A stretch of 62,417 nucleotides of DNA from SBAX01 sp964646605 (lineage in GTDB: Bacteria > Planctomycetota > Phycisphaerae > UBA1845): positions 1 through 62,417 of the forward strand of contig CAZYEX010000070.1 of NCBI GenBank assembly GCA_964646605.1, written 5' to 3'. The notes under the pieces were generated by a model that was not told where the DNA came from, did no database searches, and saw only the letters and a program-made list of their open reading frames with translations. The number at the start of each line of letters is the position of its first letter. Within the stretch, counting starts at the first letter, position 1. The position numbers and the translations under genes are program-made. Below are positions 7,540 to 15,321 of this stretch, piece after piece.

Positions 7540-8444
7540 GCGACGTAGCGGGCGAGGCCATTCGTTTGACACGGGTTTGCAAAAGATACAAGGCACAAAG
7601 GGCGGTGCGCGATCTGAGCGTGAGCGTGCCGCGGGGTTGCGTGTATGCGTTGCTGGGCCCCAACGGAGCGGGCAAAAGCACGGTGATCAAGATGTTGATG
7701 GGGTTGCTTCGTCCCAACGAGGGGTCGATTCATGTGCTGGGTTGCGATATTGCGGACGATCCGACGTGGATCAAGCAACGCGTCGGATACGTGCCGGAGC
7801 TGCACTTCATCTACCGCTGGATGCGGGTTGCCGAGGCCGTTGGATTCTGTGCGTCGTTCTATCCGACGTGGAATGACGGGTTGTGCGGGGAGCTGCTGGA
7901 TCGGTTTGAACTCGAGGGCCGCAAGAGGGTGCGGCATCTGTCCAAGGGGATGGTGGTGAAGCTGGCGTTGACGCTGGCTCTTTCGCACGAGCCGGAGGTT
8001 CTCGTGCTGGACGAGCCGACCTCGGGGTTGGATCCGTTGGTGCGCGAGGAACTGCTGGAGGGCGTTCTGCGGACGATGTGCGACGGGCGGCGAACGATCC
8101 TGCTGGCGAGTCATACGCTGACCGACGTGGAGCGTCTGGCGGACCGGGTGGGCATTTTGTACGAGGGCGAATTGCTGGTGGACCGCCCGCTCGACGAGCT
8201 GTTGGAATCGACGCGAACGGTTCGTGCGGTGCTGCGGGACGGGTGTCTGCCGCAGTACACGCCGCCGGGGACGATCTACGACCGGGTGGATCGGCGGGAG
8301 TGGTCGGTCACGCTGGCCGACTTTTCAGAAGAGAAACTCGACGAGCTTCGCTCGCGCAACCCGATCACGGACGCGGAGGTCGGGCGATTGAACTTGGAGG
8401 AGATTTTCAAGGCGTATGTTCGGGGACGGAGGGTTGTCGCGTGA
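7536..8444 (+). CDS. ABC transporter ATP-binding protein (YtrB/CcmA-like)
   Basis: A 302-aa ABC ATPase with Walker A GPNGAGKST (41-49), Q-loop region RVGYVPE (82-88), a degenerate signature LSKGM (135-139), Walker B VLVLDEPTSGLD (155-166) and switch histidine in ASHT (H193). The C-terminal 90 residues form a regulatory extension common in exporter-type ABC-2 ATPases. It overlaps both neighbours by 4 nt (ATGA with the regulator, GTGA with the permease), so the three genes form one operon. By family the transporter probably exports a small molecule or peptide, or senses envelope stress. The substrate is unknown. Confidence 0.93.
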   Translation: MSDVAGEAIRLTRVCKRYKAQRAVRDLSVSVPRGCVYALLGPNGAGKSTVIKMLMGLLRPNEGSIHVLGCDIADDPTWIKQRVGYVPELHFIYRWMRVAEAVGFCASFYPTWNDGLCGELLDRFELEGRKRVRHLSKGMVVKLALTLALSHEPEVLVLDEPTSGLDPLVREELLEGVLRTMCDGRRTILLASHTLTDVERLADRVGILYEGELLVDRPLDELLESTRTVRAVLRDGCLPQYTPPGTIYDRVDRREWSVTLADFSEEKLDELRSRNPITDAEVGRLNLEEIFKAYVRGRRVVA

Positions 8445-9115
8445 AAGCACTGTTGTGGAAGGACTATCGAATCAATCGGGCGATTTTGATCACCGGGTTT
8501 TCGACGCTGGCGGGGACGTACTTGGCTTGTTGGCTGGTGCATGTCGCGGATGGATCGGCGGCGGGGATGTCGCGGTCGGAGTGGGGCGAGACGCTCACGT
8601 CGGCGGTGCTGGCGGGGATGGCGGTTTCGTTGATGAGCATCTCCCTTCTTGGGGCGAATGCGTTTACTAGTGAACGGACGGACCGATCGGCGGAGTTTCT
8701 GGCGTGCCTGCCGCCGTCGCGGTTGGCGGTCCTGACGAGCAAGTTCGTCTTGGTGCTGACTGCGTTTGTGCCGATTTGGGGGGTGAACCTCGGGGTCGTG
8801 TACGTGGTGATTCCGTGGTTGGGTGGGACCGAGCCGTCGGTCGGCGAATTGACGGGGTTTCTGCTCAGCACGTGCATCCTCTGTTTTTCGGCCGGTTGGG
8901 CGGCGTCGACGGTGATGAGCAGTCCGGTCGGGGCGTGGGGAATCGGGACGGCGGCGCCGATGGCGGTGGGCGGGGTTTTGCTGAGCAGCAGCCATTACTT
9001 CGGGACGCCGGGGCGGGAGGAGCTCGGTTCGTGGTATTCGACGTCGGCGGTCGTGGTGGGCGTGGTGGCGTTCATCGTTTCGAGCGTAATCTACGTGCGG
9101 CGGGTGACGCCGTGA
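8441..9115 (+). CDS. ABC-2-type transporter permease
   Basis: A 224-aa membrane protein starting at GTG overlapping the ATPase stop. It begins with MKALLWKDYRINR, the cytoplasmic start typical of ABC-2 permeases, followed by about six hydrophobic segments (roughly residues 14-33, 50-75, 100-125, 140-160, 168-185, 200-220). It is the membrane partner of the upstream ATPase, probably acting as a homodimer. The usual signature of this family is weak, so the assignment rests on topology and operon context. The longer frame upstream of 8441 only overlaps the ATPase gene and is not used. Confidence 0.82.
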   Translation: MKALLWKDYRINRAILITGFSTLAGTYLACWLVHVADGSAAGMSRSEWGETLTSAVLAGMAVSLMSISLLGANAFTSERTDRSAEFLACLPPSRLAVLTSKFVLVLTAFVPIWGVNLGVVYVVIPWLGGTEPSVGELTGFLLSTCILCFSAGWAASTVMSSPVGAWGIGTAAPMAVGGVLLSSSHYFGTPGREELGSWYSTSAVVVGVVAFIVSSVIYVRRVTP

Positions 9116-9160
9116 AGTGGGGAATCCTCCGGCGGTCTCGCGTCTCGCCGGTTTGGACTT

Positions 9161-12100
9161 TCACTCGTTGCTCAGGGCCGACCAGTCAAAGGCGGAGTCC
9201 TTTGCGGCGCGGTAGTTTTCGTCGAGCTGCGGTTGCAGGAGGATGATGGCCGCGAGACGGCGGACCATGTCGGTGACTTCGCGGGCTTCCTCGGTGGTGA
9301 GGGGGCGGCCCAGCAGCGCGTGTTCGCGGTAGCTCAGCCATTTCTTGATAACCTGATACCCGCCGATGCGGTACTCCCAGACATTGAGGGGGATGTTCCG
9401 CCAGTACGCGGCGGCGTTGAGATAGACATCGTAGGTCTTCGGTCCGAGCAGACGCGTGGCGTCGGCGGCGGAGATTCCGCGTGTTTTGGCTTCGGTTTCG
9501 ATGGCGCTCCGTTCGTCGTCGGAGTAGTTCCTCTCGACGAGTCTGCCCTTGGCGGGCATGGTGACGCCGCCCTTCCCGGCGTGGCCCCAACCGGCGGTGA
9601 CGGAGAGGTCGAGTTCCGATCGGCCGGTCTTGGGGATGCCGCCAAGGGACTTGAAAAACGAGCCGGTTTTTCCTGCTCTGATCTCGGGGACAGCAACCTC
9701 GGTGTCAAGCAATCCGGCGAGAAGTTCGCCAAGCTCGGCCGATGCTTGGAGCCGTTTCCGGTCGGCGGGCATGGGGATTCGCGGCCAATCGCGGCGGATG
9801 CCGTCGGCATTATCTTTGAGGTAGGCCGGACTGTAGCCGATCGCGAGGGCGTGCATCCAAACCGACCCCGCGATCTTTACATCGGAGTCGGGGTTCTTGA
9901 TTCGCAATCGTTCAAGGTATTCGCGGACGGCGGCGGACAGATTGGCGACCGGCTCATCTTGCCCTGGCTGGTCCCCGAGCATGTCGAAGAGGGTGGCGTG
10001 CTGTTGCTTGGACAAGCGAACTCCGTTCAAGAGTCGGAACGGGACGTAGTAAGCGTGTCCGCGGAGGGCATCGTTATCACCCAAACCACGGGTGAAAAAG
10101 AAAGGCACGCCCTCCGGGGCCGCAACGCCCGCGGGACGGGTCATAAGGAATGAGTTTCCTTTCCAAAACTGCGCCCAAAGGGATGGGCGCGGCTCGTTCC
10201 AGATCGGTCGGACGGGGGTGAAGTAGCACCATCGAGTCTCAAATGGTCGAAGGGCGTAGCGACAGATTCGCTCGGCGTCGAACGGTTCCGCTTTCAGGGC
10301 CTTCGACCGCGCGGCTTTGGCGTTGAACCGCGCCGCATTCCGCGTGAGCGTGGTGCTGTTTGCCTTGTATTCGTGCCAGTCGTAGTCCGTGTTGAAGTAA
10401 TCCCTCATGCGGGCTTCGAGCTTGTCTCGGTCGATGTCGATGAGCGCGCCGCCGCGTTTTTCCATGAGGCCGTTGGAGGGCGCGATGGCGCAGAGGTCAG
10501 TGAGCTTGGGCCATTTCATGTAGTGGTCGGCCACATTGTCAGGTCGAGCGGAGTAGCGGTTCTCTCGGCAAGAATTGGCTCGTCGGAACGCTGAACTGAA
10601 CCTGCGTACTTGAAGTGTGGCGAGTAGCTGCTTGCGTCGGTCCTCGGCCTTCGCGGCATCGATGTCGTCACGGAACAAAACCGTGGCAGGCGTTGATCTC
10701 GATTTTCCGGTCTTGACCCAAAGCGAAGTGGCGACGCCTTGCCGGATTCCAACGGAGAATCCGCGAATGGCGAAGATCGTCTCGCTGGTTCGCCCGTCGG
10801 GCGCATACTCTGATATTTTTCGATTCCCATGGAGGCTTTCGATCCAAAACTTGTCGAAGGATTCGAGTAAGTGTTGGCGCATGACGACGAAGGACGGATC
10901 AGAGAGCCAGGAGTGATTGGAGATAAACGAAACGACGCCCCTGCCGGTCATTTCGGCGACCCGTCGTTCGGCAAGGCGGAAAAAGCGGACGTAGAGCTCG
11001 TCGAGGTTAAACTTCTTGATTCCCCAGCCTCCGGCGGCGACGGGCTTGTTGAGGTCCTTCTTGTAGGGTTCGACCAGTCCGAGCTCTTCGTCCGGGCTGA
11101 CGCCGGCGAAGGCGTTGTAGGGCGGGTTGCCGAGAATGACGAGGATTCGCTTTTCGCGTTTGACTCGTTGGGCGGCGTCGCGCTCCTCCTTCAACTCTGG
11201 AAAGGGAAGGGGTAACTGCGTTTTCGGTTCCTTTGGAGGTTCCCACCCGGTTAGCGCGTTGGTGAGGTAAACGCCGACTCTCTCGCCTCGATCGACGGAA
11301 AGCGGAACCCCTGCTTGTTGGAGTAGCAGGCCGAGCTGAAGGTGTGCAATGACGAAGGGTGCAGGGAGAATCTCAAATCCGAATACGCGGGTCATCGCCG
11401 CTTTCTTGATGTCATGGGCGACCAGCGCGTCGTTGTGGTTGTCCGAGAGGTTCTTTTCGATTACTCGCAACACCTCGACGAGATAGGCCCCGGTTCCGCA
11501 GCAGGGGTCGAGGATCACGACGTTGGGGTCGGCGAGTCCGTCGGGGAGGTCGAGTTCCTCGCGGAGGACGGTGTCGACGCGGGCGACTTGGTACTTGACG
11601 ATTTCGGGCGGGGTGTACCAGACGCCGAGAGCCTTGCGCAGCTCGGGATCATAGGCCTCGAGGAAGGGTTCGTAGAAGTATTGGACGGCGTACTCGTCCT
11701 GGAAGCGCTTGAAGAACTCGGCCGCATCCACGCGGTTGAGGACGCCGCCGGTCCAATCGAGAACCTCCACCAGTTCAAGGTCGCCGAGCCGGGCGGGCTT
11801 GGCGGTCTCCTCGTAAAGGGTGCGAATGAAAGGTACATGGAGGGACCAGGCGGCGTTTCGCCAATCGAAGGATTCGTTGGTTCGGCGCTTTTCTCGATGC
11901 CATAGCACCCAGGCGGAGAAGATTCCGTAGAAGAGCGTTTGGACGAGGGTGGATCGGAAGAAGTGCTCGCCCTGCTCGTCGGTGAACTTCATGCCCAAGG
12001 CTTCCTCGAGGGAGTTGCGAAGGGCCAACAGGGCGGGCAGGTCCTTGCGGCGCTCGACCCGCGCGAGGGCGTCGCGGGCGTAGGAGGCGAGGAACCAAGC

Positions 12101-12730
12101 CACGTCCTTGGGATTGATGAGCGGAGCGTTGTGCAGGCAGGCGCGTTTGATGAACTCGAGGAATTGTCCGCCAAGTTGTTCGGCCGTGGCGCGGGGGTGG
12201 GCGACGCTGCGACGCCAGAAGTCGTCTTCGTTTTCGGCGATCGAGAACCACTCGCGCGGGACCGGGCGATCGTCGGGTCCGTGCTCGACGATGAGGAACT
12301 CTCGGAAGTTGGTGACGAGGACGATTCCGTATCGGTCGAGGTAGGCCCGCACCTGCTTGGTTTGGGCAACGGCGCGGACGTCCTCGGAGGGGGCTTTGGC
12401 CTCGATGGCGCCGCGAGCGGGAGTCTGCTCGCGCTTCTCGTCGCCATCGGCCTCGCGGCGGAATTGATCGGCGGTGAACAACCCGCCGTCGGGCAATCCG
12501 GCCCCCTGCTGCCTGAGGTTCATGATGCAGCGAACGGCGGGCTTGAGCGTCTTGCCGACTTCGTCCAACAGGTTGGCCAGGGCGGGGTAATAGGAAGTCT
12601 CGGGGACTCCGGACCCGGTCGCGTGGACACCGGCCAGTTGGGTCAGGTAGCGCTCGAGCACGGCGCGAGCCTCGAGGCGGGTCGCGTCGTGCGTCGTCCC
12701 GGCGGACTTGGTTGAATCGCGCTTCGCCAT
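9161..12730 (-). CDS. Single-chain restriction-modification enzyme (Type ISP/IIG-like)
   Basis: An 1189-aa protein combining nuclease, methyltransferase and specificity parts. The N-terminus has a PD-(D/E)xK-like set: D81 in LPDGGLF, then E110 and K112 in IEAKAP. The methyltransferase core has YTPPEIVKY (372-380), SAM motif I DPCCGTG (408-414) and catalytic NPPY (535-538), which indicates N6-adenine methylation. The C-terminal 350 residues match the Type ISP C-terminal specificity region, including VWEYRIGGYQVIKKWLSYRE. Unlike true Type ISP enzymes there is no helicase domain, so it resembles Type IIG enzymes. It stands alone, convergent with the ABC operon, and needs no separate methylase. 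Catalytic motifs are intact. The target site cannot be predicted. Confidence 0.85.
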   Translation of the reverse strand: MAKRDSTKSAGTTHDATRLEARAVLERYLTQLAGVHATGSGVPETSYYPALANLLDEVGKTLKPAVRCIMNLRQQGAGLPDGGLFTADQFRREADGDEKREQTPARGAIEAKAPSEDVRAVAQTKQVRAYLDRYGIVLVTNFREFLIVEHGPDDRPVPREWFSIAENEDDFWRRSVAHPRATAEQLGGQFLEFIKRACLHNAPLINPKDVAWFLASYARDALARVERRKDLPALLALRNSLEEALGMKFTDEQGEHFFRSTLVQTLFYGIFSAWVLWHREKRRTNESFDWRNAAWSLHVPFIRTLYEETAKPARLGDLELVEVLDWTGGVLNRVDAAEFFKRFQDEYAVQYFYEPFLEAYDPELRKALGVWYTPPEIVKYQVARVDTVLREELDLPDGLADPNVVILDPCCGTGAYLVEVLRVIEKNLSDNHNDALVAHDIKKAAMTRVFGFEILPAPFVIAHLQLGLLLQQAGVPLSVDRGERVGVYLTNALTGWEPPKEPKTQLPLPFPELKEERDAAQRVKREKRILVILGNPPYNAFAGVSPDEELGLVEPYKKDLNKPVAAGGWGIKKFNLDELYVRFFRLAERRVAEMTGRGVVSFISNHSWLSDPSFVVMRQHLLESFDKFWIESLHGNRKISEYAPDGRTSETIFAIRGFSVGIRQGVATSLWVKTGKSRSTPATVLFRDDIDAAKAEDRRKQLLATLQVRRFSSAFRRANSCRENRYSARPDNVADHYMKWPKLTDLCAIAPSNGLMEKRGGALIDIDRDKLEARMRDYFNTDYDWHEYKANSTTLTRNAARFNAKAARSKALKAEPFDAERICRYALRPFETRWCYFTPVRPIWNEPRPSLWAQFWKGNSFLMTRPAGVAAPEGVPFFFTRGLGDNDALRGHAYYVPFRLLNGVRLSKQQHATLFDMLGDQPGQDEPVANLSAAVREYLERLRIKNPDSDVKIAGSVWMHALAIGYSPAYLKDNADGIRRDWPRIPMPADRKRLQASAELGELLAGLLDTEVAVPEIRAGKTGSFFKSLGGIPKTGRSELDLSVTAGWGHAGKGGVTMPAKGRLVERNYSDDERSAIETEAKTRGISAADATRLLGPKTYDVYLNAAAYWRNIPLNVWEYRIGGYQVIKKWLSYREHALLGRPLTTEEAREVTDMVRRLAAIILLQPQLDENYRAAKDSAFDWSALSNE

Positions 12731-12863
12731 CCGTGGGCCTGAGCCCTCCTTCCGAATGCGCAGAGGATACCTTGGAGGTCATGGAGCTTCCAGGATGCTG
12801 AACCGGGTTTGTGAATTGCTTCGTCCGGTCTACAATCCGCCGGCGAGGTCGTCGGGCCTACGT

Positions 12864-12886
12864 GCGCCACCCACAAGGGGTGGCGC
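12864..12886. repeat. REP-like palindrome, copy A
   Basis: GCGCCACC (12864-12871) and GGTGGCGC (12879-12886) form an 8-bp stem around CACAAGG, followed by TACATTTTTC. It lies in the divergent spacer between the restriction enzyme and metG. The same core occurs at 14.7, 27.9 and 62.3 kb. The T-run after the stem could also make it a terminator toward metG. Confidence 0.75.
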
Positions 12887-12924
12887 TACATTTTTCGTTG
12901 AGGAAGCTGCGGAGCGGTCGAGGG

Positions 12925-14664
12925 ATGAGCCAGCGGCGGTTTTTGGTTACGGCGGCGTTGCCCTACTCGAACGGACGGTTGCACGTGGGGCACGTCGCGG
13001 GCGCGTATCTGCCGGCGGATACGTACGTGCGGTATTTGCGGGCGACGGGGGCCGACGTTCGGTTCATCTGCGGCAGCGACGACAACGGGGTGGCGGCGCT
13101 GAAGACGGCGCGGGAGCAGAACCGCAGCGTCGAAGAACTGACGGCGCATTACAACGAGTGCCAGCGGCGTGACTTTGCGGGGCTGGGGATCGAGTTCGAC
13201 ATTTATGGGGGGACGCATCAGCCGGCGTACGTGCGGATTCACGAACGGCTGAGTCAAGAGTTTTTCCTGAAGATTCATGCCAAGGGTTTCTTCACCAAGC
13301 GATCCACAAAGCAACTCTACGACGCCCAGGCGAACCAGTTCCTTCCCGACCGCTTCGTGCGCGGGACTTGTCCGCACTGCGGGAGCGACAAGGCCTTCGG
13401 AGATCAATGCGAGGGATGCGGGCGTACGGTGGATCAACTGACGCTGGTGAATCCGGTGAGTCTGATGAGCGGATCGACGCCGCAGTTGCGGGAGACGGTT
13501 CATTGGTATCTGCGGCTGGATCGGTTGCAGTCGCGGTTGGCGACGTGGCTGTCGAGCAAGCGTTCGGGCGCCCATGGGGCGGCGTGGCGGGCGACGGTGC
13601 TGAACCAATCGTTGGGGCGGATCGAGACGGAGGGGTTGCCGGAGCGGGCCATGACCCGCGATCTGACCTGGGGCGTGCCCGTGCCGCTGGATGATCCGGA
13701 TGCCAAGAGCAAGTCACTGTATGTCTGGTTCGACGCTCCGATCGGATATGTGTCGTTCACCGCGGCGTTGTGCGAGCAGCGCGGCGAGGGGGCCGAGGCG
13801 TATGGCCATTGGTGGAAGGATCCGGATTGCAAGGTGGTTCACTTCATCGGCGAGGACAACATTGTGTTCCACGCCATCACCTGGCCGGCGATGATGTTGG
13901 CGACGCACGAGGGGGAGGATCTGGAGGCGCGGCGCGGGGAGTATCAACTTCCGCACAATGTGGTGGCGAATTCGTTTCTGAACATCAAGTTTCCGGGGCA
14001 GGAGGAGCAGAAGATCAGCAAGAGCCGGGGACTGGCGGTGTGGATCGAGGACTATCTGCGGACTTTCGAGGCCGATCCGCTGCGGTACTACTTGACGGCG
14101 ATCGCTCCGGAGACGGCGCGGACGGCATTTGACATTGATGACTTCATTGGCCGCAACAACGGCGAATTGCTCAATGCGTTTGGGAACTTCTTCAATCGCA
14201 CCGTGACGTTCGTACATAAGTACTTCGAGGGTCGCGTGCCCGAGGCGGGAAAGCGCGACCGGCAGGACGAGGATCAACTGGCGCGGTGTCGGGACGCGGT
14301 GGTGAAAGTCGGCGGGGAACTCGAGGCGTTTCGCTTCAAGGCGGCATTGGCGGAGGTCATGGTGTTGACTCGCGCCGGGAATCTCTACTTCGATGCCACT
14401 AAGCCCTTCCTGTCGCGGAAGACGGATATGGCTGCTTGCGGGCGGGCGATCAATATCTGTCTGCAGACGGCGCGGACATTGACCACGTTGATCTCGCCGT
14501 TTCTGCCTTCGACGGGCGAAAAATGTGCGAGGATGCTGGGGCTGGGGGTCGATGATCGGCTGTGGCGGACGGCGACGGAGGAGGTCCCGGCGGGGAGACG
14601 GTTGGGCGAGGCGGTGATTCTCGTAAAAAAATTGGATGCCAAGGAGTTGTTCGCGGAGTCGTAG
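12925..14664 (+). CDS. metG: Methionyl-tRNA synthetase
   Basis: A 579-aa class I aminoacyl-tRNA synthetase that charges tRNA-Met with methionine. The HIGH motif appears as HVGH (20-23) after ALPYSNGRL, a zinc knuckle has Cys149, Cys152, Cys162 and Cys165, FDAPIGYVSF (269-278) lines the methionine site, and the KMSKS loop is KISKS (363-367). The anticodon-binding helical domain follows. The protein ends at that domain, without the C-terminal tRNA-binding (EMAP-like) extension of longer MetRS forms. ATG 12925 was chosen because the conserved N-terminus FLVTAALPYSNG begins there; GAGGG lies just upstream. Its last nine codons are duplicated 100 bp downstream around a REPIN-like repeat. Confidence 0.96.
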   Translation: MSQRRFLVTAALPYSNGRLHVGHVAGAYLPADTYVRYLRATGADVRFICGSDDNGVAALKTAREQNRSVEELTAHYNECQRRDFAGLGIEFDIYGGTHQPAYVRIHERLSQEFFLKIHAKGFFTKRSTKQLYDAQANQFLPDRFVRGTCPHCGSDKAFGDQCEGCGRTVDQLTLVNPVSLMSGSTPQLRETVHWYLRLDRLQSRLATWLSSKRSGAHGAAWRATVLNQSLGRIETEGLPERAMTRDLTWGVPVPLDDPDAKSKSLYVWFDAPIGYVSFTAALCEQRGEGAEAYGHWWKDPDCKVVHFIGEDNIVFHAITWPAMMLATHEGEDLEARRGEYQLPHNVVANSFLNIKFPGQEEQKISKSRGLAVWIEDYLRTFEADPLRYYLTAIAPETARTAFDIDDFIGRNNGELLNAFGNFFNRTVTFVHKYFEGRVPEAGKRDRQDEDQLARCRDAVVKVGGELEAFRFKAALAEVMVLTRAGNLYFDATKPFLSRKTDMAACGRAINICLQTARTLTTLISPFLPSTGEKCARMLGLGVDDRLWRTATEEVPAGRRLGEAVILVKKLDAKELFAES

Positions 14665-14762
14665 CGTCGCTTCATGGGCGGCGCGGGGCGCGTCGGGCTC
14701 CACGTCACCCACAAGGGGTGACGCTACATTCAGGTATGCCAAGGAGTTGTTCGCGGAGTCGT
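14636..14762. repeat. 27-bp direct repeat of the metG 3' end flanking a REPIN-like insert
   Basis: The 27 bases at 14636-14662 (starting ATGCCAAGGAG, ending GGAGTCGT) recur identically at 14736-14762, exactly 100 bp away. The first copy ends metG with Ala-Glu-Ser-TAG; the second would give Ala-Glu-Ser-TGA. The 73 bp between them hold the REPIN-like element. Confidence 0.9.
14661..14727. repeat. REPIN-like element, copy B
   Basis: Left end GTAGCGTCGC (14661-14670) with a degenerate REP reading GGGCGGCGC, and right palindrome GTCACCC-ACAAG-GGGTGAC (14704-14722) ending GACGCTAC (14720-14727). The two ends are inverted (GTAGCGTC / GACGCTAC), as in REP doublets (REPINs). Confidence 0.75.
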
Positions 14763-14800
14763 GAAACACAGGGACGAAGGGACCAGGGGACAACGCTGTC

Positions 14801-15214
14801 ATGTTTACGGTGATTCGCAATCCCACGCTGCATGATCTCCGCAAGTTCGGGTGGGCGATGTTGGCCGGGTTCGCGGTGATTGGGGGAGTGCTCTGGTACT
14901 TTGGCGCCCGCGGATCCACCAGCTCGTACGTTGGGTTTCTCCTCTGGGGCGCCGGTATCGTGCTTTGGTTACTGGCCTTGTTGACGCCGGCCGCGGCGAA
15001 ACCTGTCTATGTGGTTTGGATGACGGCGGGTATGGCGATCGGGACGGTGATGTCCACGATTCTGTTGACCCTCCTCTTTGTATTTCTGCTGCCATTGTTT
15101 TCGTTGGTGGTGCGGATGGGTGATCCCTTGCGGCGGAAGCTCGGCGCGGCCACGTATTGGGAAAAGTATAAGCCGCACGAGGCGACTTTGGAGAGGATGC
15201 GGAGGCCGTTTTAG
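14801..15214 (+). CDS. SxtJ-family membrane protein
   Basis: A 137-aa integral membrane protein with about four hydrophobic segments (15-37, 43-62, 68-88 and 90-112) and a polar C-terminal tail containing DPLRRKLGAATYWEKY, the signature of the SxtJ family. SxtJ proteins lie next to NodU/CmcH-type carbamoyltransferases in the saxitoxin cluster and many unrelated genomes, and the carbamoyltransferase begins 108 bp downstream here. The family has no proven activity; a role anchoring or assisting the enzyme is inferred from linkage. The tiny DUF5989-type gene often found between the two is absent; the spacer carries heptad repeats instead. Confidence 0.75.
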   Translation: MFTVIRNPTLHDLRKFGWAMLAGFAVIGGVLWYFGARGSTSSYVGFLLWGAGIVLWLLALLTPAAAKPVYVVWMTAGMAIGTVMSTILLTLLFVFLLPLFSLVVRMGDPLRRKLGAATYWEKYKPHEATLERMRRPF

Positions 15215-15291
15215 GGAATGCGGAATGGTGAACGCGGACTGCAGAAGAGGCAAGCCGTTCCCAATTCCGCATTCCGAATTCCGCATTCGAT
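15215..15291. repeat. Heptad (7-bp period) repeat array, locus 1
   Basis: The spacer between the SxtJ-like and carbamoyltransferase genes contains GGAATGC GGAATGG TGAACGC GGACTGC, and further on ATTCCGC ATTCCGA ATTCCGC ATTCGAT. TTC recurs at exact 7-bp steps (15258, 15265, 15272, 15279, 15286). GAATGCGGAAT (15216-15226) is the inverse of ATTCCGCATTC (15264-15274 and 15278-15288), so the RNA could form a hairpin. Confidence 0.8.
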
Positions 15292-15321
15292 CGCGCAAAT
15301 GCTGAACCGTGTGATGACGCC

